A stretch of DNA of 64,000 nucleotides from Coemansia sp. RSA 1804 (GCA_027578815.1 JANBTH010000014.1:1-64000); one strand, 5' to 3'. Positions 50,249 through 60,031 are shown, counted from the first letter of the stretch. Notes: generated by a model not told the origin, from the letters alone. A program made the numbers and translations.

Positions 50249-51055
50249 GGTTACAGAAGCTTTATTGTTGGGGAAACCAGCTACGGTGTTAATAAGTTGT
50301 AGAAAAAATAATGACAACAATAATGGTAATAATAATGTTAATAGTTACGAAATGTATATTATTTGAAATTGAAGCAGATGAGCAGAGATGAGATGAGTAA
50401 AGCAAAATAATGAACAAAACATCAGACTCATTTTTTCAACATTCAATTTGTTTTCCGTTTATTCTTTTTACTCGCTTTTCTTTCTGTCATACGGTTGTAA
50501 TAATTAATAGACAAAAATAAAATCAGAAGTCTTTGCAGGTAGGTTTTGTTTTCTGGATATTCCATGTTGGAACGCAAAAATCATATAGACCAGAATTGCG
50601 GACGTGTCCAGCCTTTTATTTTTGCTGCCACATTGTACAAGCAGCATTCTTGCTGTAGAAAATCTTTATGGTAAAGTACACATTTTAGAACTGTTTGGAA
50701 ACTAGGAAATAATCTTTGTACAACACTACAAGAAAGGTCAATGTACAATAACAACAGCAAAAAAGTTTAAACTAATGAACAATGGAAAATATTAAGAGCG
50801 AACAAGAAGAAGAAAGGATGCGGAGGTTGAACAACTTTTTTATCTCTTGAAAATATTATTTTGCATCGATATTGTAACATTAACATATAAGGTTTATCAT
50901 TTATTCTGTACATATTAGAAATAACAAAGGGGGAGAATATTGGAATTGTAAAATTATTTGCTGCTATTAGCTGGCTGAAAATTTGTGTGGTCCATATTGT
51001 GATTAATAGATTGGTGGATTGACTGGTTGGTTTGAAAGCAGGGCACACAATAAAA
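50249..51055. other. Divergent intergenic region
   Basis: About 800 bp between family protein 10 and the F-box-like gene. It is AT-rich and no supported ORF is present; the longer minus-strand frames overlap the F-box gene as shadows. Confidence 0.5.
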
Positions 51056-52600
51056 ATGGGATTAAAACAAGTGCCAGATGATATAATATTGCTTATTCTG
51101 CGCAGAGCAACGCAAGAAGCGTCGTATGGGCTGTGCGGTTGGAAAAGGAAGCTTCCAATTCTGTGGGTGTGCAGGAAATGGCGAGTTATGGCGCATCGTT
51201 TGGTGTTTGACAACGTGTACATAGAAAGCCTAGAAAGTGGAAAAGCAAGGTTAAAAACAAACGCTGGTCTGTGCTCGGCAACAAAAGTGGATACGAAAAG
51301 AGGGCCAAAGAAACTAACACTGCTTGTAGAAAACGGAGACGGGAATATAGAGCTGGCAATGGTCTGGGCAATGACGGTGCTTGAAACACATCGGCAGACA
51401 ACAGAACAGATTGAGAATCTGCGGCTGGAGTTTTCGGAAAGCAGTAGCAACAACAACAGCAACAGCAACAATCCCAATATCAGTTCCAGTACCAGTAGCT
51501 CTGCACACCGCGCATTTAGACAATCCGCACTACACACGGTGGCTGGCATAATGTCGCTGGCAGGCCAACTGGTGAAGCTGCTGCCGCACATAAAGGAGTT
51601 CAAGTTTAGCGTAGGCAAGGTTGACAAGGGTGCCACAATGTTTGGATATGTTGTAGCGCGGCATTACGCCAAGCAACTGGCACGTCTTGACACTAACTCG
51701 GTGCTGTGTCTCCCGGGTGCCGGATTCGAAGGCCAACATCTGACGCTGCGGACAAACATTGTAGGTGCACGACTGCCCCGTAACAGCAACAGCAGCAATG
51801 ATAATGCTGACACGCCGCCGCCGCGCATTGAGCCCAGAACGCTTGAGCGTCTGCATTTGTCTCGCGTCGACTACCGCTTTGACTGGCGTGTGTTTCTAAG
51901 CGGTGGCAACAGCAGTAGCGTGGGCGGCGGAGTAATTAATTTTCCGAAACTCAAGCATGTGGTTGTCGAGACAAGCACAGCACCGGCGCGACCGCCGTCT
52001 AACGCGCTGCCTGGCTACCTGACAAACATGACCATCAATGCGCCGCTTCTGCAGAGCTGGCACACGGAAGTGACTCCGTTTTCGTGTCTTCTTCTGTGGG
52101 CTGCCAGCGGCGCAACACGACCACAACAACAACAGCAACAGATGCAGAAACCACACCCTCGCCGGTGCCTTGACATCCTGTGGCTGGACTGCATGGATGG
52201 CACAGAGCTTACACTGCGCAACGTCGACATTTACAAGCTGGCACAATCTGTAATACAGAAATACGCACTGCGACGGATGGGTGCAACGATTGGAGGTGTT
52301 GAGCTTGGCAACGATGTGTTTGGCACGCGGTTGGCTAACCATCTGGCTGCCATTATCCGCGGAGCCACATTGACTGGTGCAGATGCGGCACGCATGCGGT
52401 GGACCCATATCGATAGTCTGGAAATCAAGGCGCGCATCTCGTGGAATACACTGAAGGGTCTTCTTGCGCGCACGCCCTATCTGACCGATCTGAAGGCCCA
52501 TTGCGTGACGGATGTGCCGCAGGCTGTGGCATCGGACATTGAGTGGCAGACAGTGCGGGGCACGCGTATTCGAAGGGCGTGGATCCGCATGAGCGAGTGA
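51056..52600 (+). CDS. F-box-like protein with leucine-rich-type body
   Basis: 514 residues from ATG 51056 (MGLKQVPDDIILLILRRA); upstream of this the frame begins at TTG. The first 50 residues (VPDDIILLILRRATQ, then LPILWVCRKWRVMAHRLVF) fit the F-box pattern: Pro-Asp-x-Ile-Leu-x-x-Ile helix, then Leu-x-x-Val-Cys-Arg-x-Trp. The rest is diverged LRR-like sequence with Ser/Asn simple-sequence insertions from AAC/AGC repeats. F-box proteins select substrates for SCF ubiquitin ligases, and this is the likely role if the F-box binds Skp1. Codons are moderately GC-rich and no intron is evident. The C-terminus lacks a recognised domain, so substrate specificity cannot be inferred. Confidence 0.7.
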   Translation: MGLKQVPDDIILLILRRATQEASYGLCGWKRKLPILWVCRKWRVMAHRLVFDNVYIESLESGKARLKTNAGLCSATKVDTKRGPKKLTLLVENGDGNIELAMVWAMTVLETHRQTTEQIENLRLEFSESSSNNNSNSNNPNISSSTSSSAHRAFRQSALHTVAGIMSLAGQLVKLLPHIKEFKFSVGKVDKGATMFGYVVARHYAKQLARLDTNSVLCLPGAGFEGQHLTLRTNIVGARLPRNSNSSNDNADTPPPRIEPRTLERLHLSRVDYRFDWRVFLSGGNSSSVGGGVINFPKLKHVVVETSTAPARPPSNALPGYLTNMTINAPLLQSWHTEVTPFSCLLLWAASGATRPQQQQQQMQKPHPRRCLDILWLDCMDGTELTLRNVDIYKLAQSVIQKYALRRMGATIGGVELGNDVFGTRLANHLAAIIRGATLTGADAARMRWTHIDSLEIKARISWNTLKGLLARTPYLTDLKAHCVTDVPQAVASDIEWQTVRGTRIRRAWIRMSE

Positions 52601-52891
52601 GCAAAGGATGAGAATCCCAGACAACTTGGAGTATGTTGTATATAGATTCAAAACAGGAGGCTCTAGAGTATGTGAGGAACAGCGGAATAGTTTTGATCCC
52701 TGGCTTAATCACAGCAGGTGTTGATCCGGTAACCCATAACGGGCGTTGGCTCGTAGATCAGTACCATTAGCACCTTCTTTCCAGTCGTTCCAGATCAGAC
52801 AAGATGCAAGCTCCGTATAGACGTAATCTAACCGACTAAAGCACTCTCGCGCTTCTTCTCTCACTCCTTGACCCCACACCCACCCGCACAG

Positions 52892-53368
52892 ATGACGGCA
52901 GACCCAACGTTGGCCAAAGACCGCGAGCTGATGCAGCTAGCCTCCGAGGAGGCATCACAGAAGCGCAGCCACTACTACTACAGCATGGATCCGCAGGCAC
53001 GGGTGATTGGCGCATCGGCAGAACGCAGTGAGATCACAGTAGAGCTCTCGCTGGACCAGCAGTGCGGGAACCAATCTGCATTGATACAGCTAGACGAGGG
53101 CATGGTGGCGACGGCGGCCGATTTCTGGACGTCGGTGGTCATCAGCGCAGTTAGCGGCGGCAGGCAATCGGTGACGACATCGCTGACAGTACAGACAACC
53201 CGTGCGCGAGTGCAGCAGGGCGTGCGGTCCGTGCGTGTAGTGTGCAGGGCTACCAGCGCCGATGAGTCTGCAGCGCCGGCAGCTTCGGCGATGTTTGTGG
53301 ACCCTGAGGACCCGGAAATCGTGTATGCTACTGTTCTGCACTCGAAGGCCTGGAAGAAGAGCATGTGA
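52892..53368 (+). CDS. Hotdog-fold protein 1 (thioesterase-superfamily-like)
   Basis: 158 residues from ATG 52892. The hotdog helix region reads LDEGMVATAADFWTSVVISA, where active ACOT13/PaaI-type enzymes have an HGG turn followed by the Asp/Ala helix. The strands QSVTTSLTVQTTRARVQQGV and VRVVCRATSADESAAP complete the fold. Because HGG is replaced by LDEG, conventional PaaI-type catalysis is uncertain. The first of three tandem relatives, it precedes the second by about 245 bp. A binding rather than catalytic role, or a different active site, is possible. Confidence 0.72.
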   Translation: MTADPTLAKDRELMQLASEEASQKRSHYYYSMDPQARVIGASAERSEITVELSLDQQCGNQSALIQLDEGMVATAADFWTSVVISAVSGGRQSVTTSLTVQTTRARVQQGVRSVRVVCRATSADESAAPAASAMFVDPEDPEIVYATVLHSKAWKKSM

Positions 53369-53612
53369 TGGTTCCAAACCCTCTTTTTTGCGCGTTTGTT
53401 CTCTCCGCGTCTGTTGAGCTGACACGTGAAAGAAAGAGGCGTGTGATGATGAGCAAGCTTAAGGATTGGGTTAAACGGGTTTTCCGCGTTCACTTCGTCT
53501 CCAGCGCTTCAATCTGTCTTTTTTGTCGTTTTCCTTTCTCTCTTTCTTCCTCTCTATCTCTTCCAGCTTGCTCTATTATTCAAGCCTATTCACACAAACA
53601 CGCAAGCGCCGG

Positions 53613-54038
53613 ATGGACTGGATGAGCAAGGTGTACGGCGGCAGCGAGGCCGTCGAGATAGTTGGCATGGATGCAAAGGCAGGCACAGCCGAGCTGCGAC
53701 TGCGCGTGGATTCGCACCACATTGGCTCTGGCGGCGTGCTTGACGAGGGCCTGGTGGCAACCATTGCCGACAACTGGACGTCGTATCTGCTGCTTGCGCA
53801 GGGTGAGGCCCTGCGTCCCGGAGCGCTGCCCTTGTCGGTGTCGACTAGTCTGACTGTGCGCTCCCTGCGTCGCATCAATCCCGGCGCCACCGTTGCCATC
53901 GATTGCTGCGTGCCTAGTGTTGCCTCGCTGAAACCCTTTGTTACCGCTACGTTCCGCGATGCCACTGCTCCAGAAACCGTCTATGCTGTTGCCTCGCACA
54001 CGAAGGAGCGCAAGGACTTTGCCAATGCCAACCTCTAG
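53613..54038 (+). CDS. Hotdog-fold protein 2 (thioesterase-superfamily-like)
   Basis: 141 residues from ATG 53613 (MDWMSKVYGG); the upstream frame is an untranslated hydrophobic run. The motif VLDEGLVATIADNWTSYLLL is shared with hotdog protein 1. The strands LSVSTSLTVRSLRRINPGA and VTATFRDATAPETVYAVASH also align with it. Again LDEG stands where HGG is expected. It is most similar to protein 1, so a tandem duplication with retained shared changes is likely. No localisation signal is seen. Confidence 0.72.
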   Translation: MDWMSKVYGGSEAVEIVGMDAKAGTAELRLRVDSHHIGSGGVLDEGLVATIADNWTSYLLLAQGEALRPGALPLSVSTSLTVRSLRRINPGATVAIDCCVPSVASLKPFVTATFRDATAPETVYAVASHTKERKDFANANL

Positions 54039-54072
54039 CTTTTCTCCCTTTTCTTTCCTTCTCTTTAGAATT

Positions 54073-54291
54073 ATGCTTTTTTTTGTTTTTGTTTTGGTTT
54101 CTGTATTTCTTGTTTTTGCGATCAGCGACAGTGCTGCTGCGATGCAATGTAGTGTCAGTGGCAATACAAGTGAGGAATGGAAGGATGGCCTGGGAATACC
54201 GCAGCAGGCTGGACCACAGAAGCAAGGAAACCCGATTACATATGTATCCATGGTGGCCAGTGCTTACCATATATCCTCTACAATAAATTGA
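54073..54291 (+). CDS. Possible small secreted peptide
   Basis: 72 codons from ATG 54073. The first about 23 residues (MLFFVFVLVSVFLVFAISDS...) are strongly hydrophobic and resemble a signal peptide with an AAA region. A short polar segment follows (NTSEEWKDGLGIPQQAG) that includes an NTS N-glycosylation motif. There is no recognised family. Hydrophobic poly-T-derived frames are common in this genome, so this may be spurious. It sits between two hotdog genes. Confidence 0.3.
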   Translation: MLFFVFVLVSVFLVFAISDSAAAMQCSVSGNTSEEWKDGLGIPQQAGPQKQGNPITYVSMVASAYHISSTIN

Positions 54292-54577
54292 GTATTGGCT
54301 ATCCTCCCGCGGGCAATAGCTGAGCGGAGAAAGCCTCACATATTAAAGCGGTGATTTTGTTTCAGAAGGATGCAATCACATGGCTGGAAACCATCATTCA
54401 AGGCGGCTGGTACTTGCTATTTTCCGCCGACCAACTCTCCTTTTTGATTCCTCTTCCTCTTTCTTTCAGTCAGCTTTTTGCCAGTATCTTTATTTTTTTT
54501 ACTATTTCCTTAATTCATCGGCTTCCTTTTTCTCCCTTGCTTGCCCACCATTGACGGCTTTTTCTATTTCTACAGCA

Positions 54578-55078
54578 ATGTCTGCCGCCGTAGCGTCCCC
54601 AGTCCCCGCCGCCGAGCTCGAAAGACGCGCCACGGCGCACCGAAAGGAGATTCTGGCAGCCAACGTGCGGCTGACAAGTGGCCCGACATCACGCCTCCAG
54701 CTGCAGAGCATTGCACCCACGGGCTTCAAGGGCGCCCGACTGACCGGGGCGCACGTGACCTTCACATACACGGTGGATCCGTCTGACTGCAACTCGTGGG
54801 GGTCGATCCACGGCGGCTGCGTCTTCACAATCTTCAACGTCGCCGGCAAAATCGCAACCGCCGTGGTTGCCCCCGGCGCGCGCAACATTGTGTCGTCGGA
54901 TCTAACTACGAATTATTTGGCTCCAGTCATGGCTGCCTCCACCGCGACCGTGCGTATCGAGTGCTTGAAGACTACTAGGAGTATCGGGTTCTTGCGCGGC
55001 ACCATCACTGATGCCAATGGGGCTGTCTGCTACATTAGCGTACAAAACGTTTCTTTTGATATAGCAGAAACACTGTAG
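54578..55078 (+). CDS. Hotdog-fold acyl-CoA thioesterase-like protein 3 (ACOT13/PaaI-like)
   Basis: 166 residues from ATG 54578. The segment SWGSIHGGCVFTIFNVAGKI keeps the HGG motif of ACOT13/PaaI thioesterases, unlike its two upstream relatives. NIVSSDLTTNYLAPVMA matches the family's D-L-x-x-x-Y-L strand. The strand RSIGFLRGTITDANGAVCYI ends the fold. Together the features suggest a cytosolic or mitochondrial acyl-CoA thioesterase. The downstream Asp/Glu nucleophile of PaaI enzymes appears replaced by Asn (FNVAGK) and is not clearly present, so activity needs testing. It is the last gene before the AT-rich island. Confidence 0.8.
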   Translation: MSAAVASPVPAAELERRATAHRKEILAANVRLTSGPTSRLQLQSIAPTGFKGARLTGAHVTFTYTVDPSDCNSWGSIHGGCVFTIFNVAGKIATAVVAPGARNIVSSDLTTNYLAPVMAASTATVRIECLKTTRSIGFLRGTITDANGAVCYISVQNVSFDIAETL

Positions 55079-55501
55079 ATATTAGGTGGCAAGACTTTAT
55101 GCTTTTACAAAAATAAACGAAAATTAGATACCACATGATTGTCAATGGATGCGAGAAATAAATTAAAAATTTTGTATACAATATTCCCACCGTCGTTTCC
55201 GGGTTTTCTTCTTTTTTTCTTCTAAACTTCTTGTTTCTGGTTTCTTGTTTTTTGCACTATTAGACAATAATTCTGCTCTAGCTCACATGCTCAATTGAAT
55301 GCAGCAGACACCAAGACTTTACGCTTCGCAAAAATTTTTACCACTATCCCCTCCCAACATGTTGCCGCCGTTATTTGCCTAGCTATACTCAAACTTTTTT
55401 CTTTTCCTTTATATTCCCCTTTATATCTCTTTCACTTCTTAATCTTCATTATATCTTTTTCTACTTTTCTTTTTTTCCAATAAGAGTACAAAATATCAAA
55501 A
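55079..55501. other. Intergenic region
   Basis: About 420 bp of T-rich sequence with no gene. It includes TATA-like motifs near 55411-55430 upstream of the small ORF at 55502. Confidence 0.5.
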
Positions 55502-55690
55502 ATGGTTGCCTCTGGAAATGAAAACAGCCAACAGCCGTTTGACCAGGAGAAACAGATTGGCCCAGTAGTAGGCCAGAATAACAATCCGCAAGGTAATAAT
55601 GCCACTGCAGATGTAGCAGACCTCTCCAATGTTAAACAATTTTTTATCAAAAATGTCGACGATGGTAGACGGCCACCGTACTTTCCTTGA
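55502..55690 (+). CDS. Small hydrophilic protein, 62 residues
   Basis: Begins MVASGNENSQQPFDQEKQIG and ends FFIKNVDDGRRPPYFP, with Gln/Asn-rich sequence between. No TM or signal peptide is present and no domain is recognised. It is the first of a run of tiny plus-strand ORFs in the AT-rich island. Codon use is not strongly biased, so its coding status rests on the intact ATG, hydrophilic composition and array context. Confidence 0.4.
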   Translation: MVASGNENSQQPFDQEKQIGPVVGQNNNPQGNNATADVADLSNVKQFFIKNVDDGRRPPYFP

Positions 55691-56494
55691 ATGAGCAATA
55701 GAAAACTATACTTATGGAAATATATTCTAAATGAGAACTGAGTTGCTATTTCACCACGTAGGGATTGTATTGCGTATGGATAATGACTATCCATTGACCT
55801 TTGAGCGTCCCATCTGGCGAGCGTGGTCCAGTCGTTCACTGATAGCAAGTAGAGGGTACTCGCAAACTATGCTCTAGTACTATGCGCTTTTTTGTCATGT
55901 TTTGTAAGAAATGTTTGTGTGAAATAAAGTAAAGCTTTATTTTTGTTCAACTGTTTGTATTACAATGCGTACATTATTATATTACTTAACATGTGCATGT
56001 GCTTGTGCGTGTATTTTATAAAACCACACGTGCTTTATGAACACTAATTTTTTGCTGGAAACAGGATATTATACTTATCATATTGAATAATTATTACCTC
56101 ACTGTGATAAGCAATGATATAATAGCGTTGTTTGCATATGATGTAATTTCTACGTTTGCAGATTTGTTAATTGTTTAAACTGTATTTCTAAGCACCACAC
56201 TATATCTATTCATAAATATATTGATGCACATCTTACGCTGCTACAAACCCAAGACATAATTCAATCAGATTGTTAGGCTGGTGACACTGCACAGCTTTCT
56301 GGTTTTTAATTTATTGCTAAACAGCGTTTAAACAGAGTAAAAAATTCTGGCTATAAAATACAGTTCCAAATACCATATGCTTTCAGTATTGCCAACTGTA
56401 AATCTTATTACTTTTAAGCACCCACATTCTAGACAAATATGCATATAAAACTATAGCCTATTCAACGCCAACGTATTTATAGCAACCCAGCAGA
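55691..56494. other. AT-rich spacer
   Basis: About 800 bp with no ORF that can be supported. It ends with a TATAAAATA motif (56352-56360) about 140 bp before the next small ORF. Confidence 0.5.
56352..56360 (+). promoter_or_regulatory. TATA box candidate for the 56495 small ORF
   Basis: TATAAAATA about 143 bp upstream of the ATG at 56495. Confidence 0.35.
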
Positions 56495-56662
56495 ATGCCT
56501 TCATTTTTTGATGAGGACAAATACAAACAAGGTTTGATTGAGAAAAAAAAGGCTGAAGAAAGAAGGATAAGAGATGATATACTTAGCCAAGGACCTGCTG
56601 GTAAGAAAGGCAGCAGCAGCAAAAGGCCCAAATCAAAAAAAAAGCGTGTTCGATTAGAATAA
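56495..56662 (+). CDS. Tiny charged protein, 55 residues
   Basis: The sequence starts MPSFFDEDKYKQGLIEKKKA and ends SKKKRVRLE. It has an acidic/basic helix followed by a Ser/Gly linker and a polybasic tail (SSKRPKSKKKR), a potential nuclear localisation or nucleic-acid-binding segment. No family is recognised; it superficially recalls small Lys/Glu-rich (SERF-like) proteins but does not match that motif. ATG, stop and TATA spacing are intact. It is one of several similar-sized ORFs in tandem. Confidence 0.45.
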   Translation: MPSFFDEDKYKQGLIEKKKAEERRIRDDILSQGPAGKKGSSSKRPKSKKKRVRLE

Positions 56663-56913
56663 CAATTAAATTAAGTAATTAGCAGTCATTAGATGTTATA
56701 TTAATTACTTGCAAAACAATTATTCAAACATATGCGGATTTTTCAATTTATACAATGTAACACAAAATTAATATCTTTTGCTACTCGGGTGTTTGATAAA
56801 TAATATAAATGCTTTAATTAAAACAAAAATAGTTGTGTTCAATTAATATATTTAATAACATTACCGCTTTAATGAAATAATAACCAAACATGATATTAAA
56901 GTAATTTGTGCCA

Positions 56914-56921
56914 TATATAAA
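56914..56921 (+). promoter_or_regulatory. TATATAAA box, small-ORF array
   Basis: Exact TATATAAA 125 bp upstream of the ATG at 57039. The same octamer lies at 119 and 122 bp in front of two other ORFs of the array. Confidence 0.5.
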
Positions 56922-57038
56922 GAAAATAGTGGGGTGTTACTTGAACTGGTAAAGATTTTTCATTATCACTTTTGTCACATTGAATCTACAACAGCAAACT
57001 ACTATTTCAATAGTTTTATTTAACCTAACAATACAATA

Positions 57039-57223
57039 ATGACTGAGCCAACGGATAAAGAAAACAACGTCAGAGAGTAAATGAAAGAAAGGCTAGGGAA
57101 AGGAAAAAAGAGATGAGTTTATAGAATCAATGGATAAAAAATAGTAAAAGCCAAGGAAGTAATGAAGGCCAAGAAAAAACAAGCAATGAAGCTGGTTCAT
57201 CAAAACAACCAGTTTGGCGATAA
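57039..57223 (+). pseudogene. Broken tiny charged ORF (frameshift and stop)
   Basis: ATG 57039 reads MTEPTDKENNVRE then stops at 57078-57080. A shifted frame directly overlapping continues with NERKARERKKEMSL, meets one in-frame TAG (near 57120), and then reads Ser/Asn/Gln-rich sequence ending SSKQPVWR at TAA 57221-57223. The total span and composition (charged helix then polar tail) match the intact small ORFs nearby. It looks like a decaying copy. An intron cannot be excluded, but no good splice pair is visible. Confidence 0.4.
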
Positions 57224-57553
57224 AGAATTAAACAGGAAATATTGCATTATCTGTTATTTCCATTTGTCTACTGTTTGTGATAATCACAAGATAATATGAA
57301 TATTACAATCAGATAAAGAATCAGATACATGTCTACACTGTGGTATCTAATTGTTCTTGGAAACGGAAAGCTCTAGCGACCACAGAAAATTGTCCAATTA
57401 AATATTATAATTTCTGAATACTTGCAAATGGAAAATGCACATAACACTAAACGTTTTTAAATTATTTTAATAATGCACTGTCATACTTGCCTTCAAGAAC
57501 ACAAACACAATATAATATTGCAGTCATTATTGTTTGCCAATTTTTATGAATGC

Positions 57554-57560
57554 TATAAAA
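57554..57560 (+). promoter_or_regulatory. TATAAAA box candidate for the 57687 small ORF
   Basis: TATAAAA 133 bp upstream of the ATG at 57687. Confidence 0.35.
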
Positions 57561-57686
57561 CCCGTTTAACGTTTTTTACTTTTGTAATAATTCAATACTA
57601 TTGTGTTATGCATCATTGTTCTGCACACTTTTATTTTCTGCTTATTGGTCAATTATAATTTTTTGTAATTATTTAAACGAGTGGCA

Positions 57687-57861
57687 ATGTCAGAACAAGC
57701 TGATTGGGAGGCAAAAAAAGAGACAGCTAGAGCAAAAAAAAAAGAAAGAAAGTTTGCAGAAACGAATACAGAGAGCATCCAATAACTTAGAAGAAAGATC
57801 TACAGCAAATTCTCCAAAGAAATCAAATAAACCAAACAATCTTTCCACTATTGAAGAGTAA
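57687..57861 (+). pseudogene. Tiny charged ORF with a probable A-run frameshift
   Basis: ATG 57687 (MSEQADWEAKKETARAKK...) reads 32 codons and stops at 57785. At an A10 run (57734-57743) the adjacent frame carries on as KESLQKRIQRASNN and so on to TAA 57859-57861. Removing one A would give about 57 residues, the size of the intact neighbours. This could be a homopolymer sequencing error, slippage polymorphism or a real mutation. Confidence 0.4.
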
Positions 57862-58485
57862 AATAAATAACAAATACGCTGCTTGCTAACAATGTTTTGG
57901 CAATTAATACTTCAACAATTTTGTATTTTTGTGTATTTCGTGTCAAAGACATTAGCTTAATAATAAAATTGTTACTTTGGTTTTATTAAGTTTATATGCA
58001 TTAATCTTGTAATGCTCACTTTTGTTTAAGTAAAGCAGTACATTCAATGCTTTGTAAACTGTGTTAATATGTTTATATTAAAAAGCTTGCACTTGTTTAT
58101 ATAACTGTAGAAATTACTGTGCACACATTACACTATTGTTTTAATATTATTTGCTTATTTCTTGTTTTGTAATTGTATTTAATGTTTGTAAAACCAACTT
58201 TAATTCTACATTATGTGTTTATCGCGCTTTGTTTTAATTTCGGATAAGGAAACGTTATCACATGCTAATAATTAGATGCGTAATTAAAATTATGCCATTT
58301 AAACAGATTCTGAGAAAAGAATTTATATTAACAGAATATCTTATTACTTTATTCTTTGGCATGTAGTATATAAACAGCAATTAAAGGCAAGCCTGTCGGT
58401 TTTTATGAAAAAAGTATATGTTAATAAATAATATTCTATTTCAACCCAATTCTACAGTATAGCTTTAATTACTTACCAAATTATA
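57862..58485. other. AT-rich spacer
   Basis: About 620 bp with no ORF. It carries the TATATAAA box at 58367-58374. Confidence 0.5.
58367..58374 (+). promoter_or_regulatory. TATATAAA box, small-ORF array
   Basis: TATATAAA followed by CAGCA, 119 bp upstream of the ATG at 58486. Confidence 0.55.
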
Positions 58486-58665
58486 ATGTCAGCTTTAACA
58501 AAATATATGGAGGACATAAGAAAACTGGATGAGGCAGCAAGAAAAAGAGCCGTTGAACAGCAAGCAAAAATTGATGAGCAAAATAAGCAAGTAAACAAAA
58601 AACAAACAGCCTCATTGGGTAGCAATTCTCAAAACAACACACATGCTAACTCTAATGGAAAATAA
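58486..58665 (+). CDS. Tiny charged protein, 59 residues
   Basis: MSALTKYMEDIRKLDEAARK, then a Gln/Lys-rich helix (AVEQQAKIDEQNKQVNKKQ) and a Ser/Asn-rich tail ending ANSNGK. It is predicted to be a single helix with a disordered tail. No Trp, Cys or hydrophobic span is present. The function is unknown. Intact ATG, TATATAAA box and stop support expression. The tail (SNGK) recalls the SQGK end of the 59305 ORF, hinting at distant common origin. Confidence 0.5.
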   Translation: MSALTKYMEDIRKLDEAARKRAVEQQAKIDEQNKQVNKKQTASLGSNSQNNTHANSNGK

Positions 58666-59304
58666 ATCTATGGAGTATAATAGCAAATAAATTAGTCTGG
58701 TTGTTCTATATAACATCTTACTATTTGTGTATGCATTTGCATAGAAGTTTGTTTTTTTTAGCATTACTGCTTGTTATTAGTTTTGTTATAGTATGCAGCC
58801 AATAAAATAAATATAATAAAAATGAGCACAACCCCTTTTTTGTCTATAAATTTTAATGCATAGTTTAATATTCGCAATATGTCATTGATTTAATTCAGTA
58901 TGTAGATATCAAAATGTTTTGAATTTGGAAAAGAAATTGCTAATATATTATTTTTTTTATCATTAATGCGCTTTCTTATTATAAAACAGGATTTAATAAA
59001 TTATATTACAATAGTTTCTTATTACTGTAATAAGATGGCAAATTAATAATCTTGTTTTGTGTACAAATACTTAATAAAAGCAATTTGCATTATCTACATT
59101 AAATATATTAACGCTTTTCAGATTGCATGCTTGCTAGCATACTTGTTAGAAAAATATAGGAATTATAATAGTATACTTTTACTATATAAACAATGACAAC
59201 GGCTGTATTAAAACTAGTGTAATATATTTTTCACGACCACATTTTTAGCTGATTCATTTTACAAATTGCAATTCAATTACATCTAACTGTTATACAAATA
59301 CAAA
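58666..59304. other. AT-rich spacer
   Basis: About 640 bp with no ORF. It contains the TATATAAA box at 59183-59190. Confidence 0.5.
59183..59190 (+). promoter_or_regulatory. TATATAAA box, small-ORF array
   Basis: CTATATAAACA 122 bp upstream of the ATG at 59305. Confidence 0.55.
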
Positions 59305-59481
59305 ATGCCTAGTTCGTCAAGATTTGTAAAGCTAAACAGAGAATCTCTTGAAGAAAAAAGAAAAATACAAGCAAAATTTGATGCTGAATTAAAGCTGCAA
59401 CAAGAACAATGGAAAATAATAAATGCAAGAAATTCAGCAAATAGCAGTATGCAAAACCAAAATGAGTCTCAAGGCAAATAA
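59305..59481 (+). CDS. Tiny charged protein, 58 residues
   Basis: MPSSSRFVKLNRESLEEKRK, then IQAKFDAELKLQQEQWKIIN and a Ser/Asn/Gln-rich tail ending NESQGK. The layout is the same as the 58486 ORF: a helix of alternating acidic and basic residues followed by a polar tail. The MPSxx start is shared with the 56495 ORF. No family is recognised. Confidence 0.5.
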   Translation: MPSSSRFVKLNRESLEEKRKIQAKFDAELKLQQEQWKIINARNSANSSMQNQNESQGK

Positions 59482-59854
59482 TGTTGAATATAAGATAGCA
59501 ATTAAAGATTAGCAAGAATTATAATGCAAAAAAGAAGTAGTCATATTAATAATTAGCTTTAATTCATTGTTAAGCAAACATTGTTTTTGTTGCTAATGTA
59601 ACTATAAAATAGTTGGTTTAAACATTTTTAGGTTAGTAACAAAAACAAAGTTGTGAGGAACATTCTGGCATATTAAATAGAAAACAGTAAATTATAAATT
59701 GCTAACTTTTTAGCATGCTAAAGTGGGCTGTGTATAATGTTGGGCTTTAAATAGCATGCAATTGATCAGTGTATAGTGAATTAGCTAATTGTGTTAATCA
59801 ATTAATTATTGAATAAGAATTGATTAAATTTTGTTTATATAATCAAATTATCTA
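59482..59854. other. AT-rich spacer
   Basis: About 370 bp, no ORF. TAGCATGC repeats occur near 59711 and 59751. Confidence 0.45.
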
Positions 59855-59980
59855 ATGAAATTATCTAATGACACAGAAACAGAAACAGAAATGTCATCAA
59901 CAAGCAAGCAACAGTCTAAGAAATTGGCACATGAACAAAGAATTAACACATGTTATTTTACAATAGCTATATTATTGTGA
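59855..59980 (+). CDS. Possible tiny ORF or truncated array member, 41 residues
   Basis: MKLSNDTETETEMSSTSKQQ, then SKKLAHEQRINT, running into hydrophobic CYFTIAILL and a stop. The N-terminal 30 residues look like other array members, while the end looks like read-through into non-coding DNA. It may be a truncated copy or exon 1 of a spliced gene, but joining it to the 60185 ORF by available GT/AG sites gives stops. Confidence 0.3.
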   Translation: MKLSNDTETETEMSSTSKQQSKKLAHEQRINTCYFTIAILL

Positions 59981-60023
59981 GGATATGACATTCAACATTA
60001 TTACACACTTTTTGAATTCTGCC

Positions 60024-60031
60024 TATATAAA
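60024..60031 (+). promoter_or_regulatory. TATATAAA box, small-ORF array
   Basis: CTATATAAACAGG 161 bp upstream of the ATG at 60185. The spacing is longer than in the other cases; an acceptor-like TTTACAG at 60172-60178 might indicate a 5' UTR intron. Confidence 0.45.
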
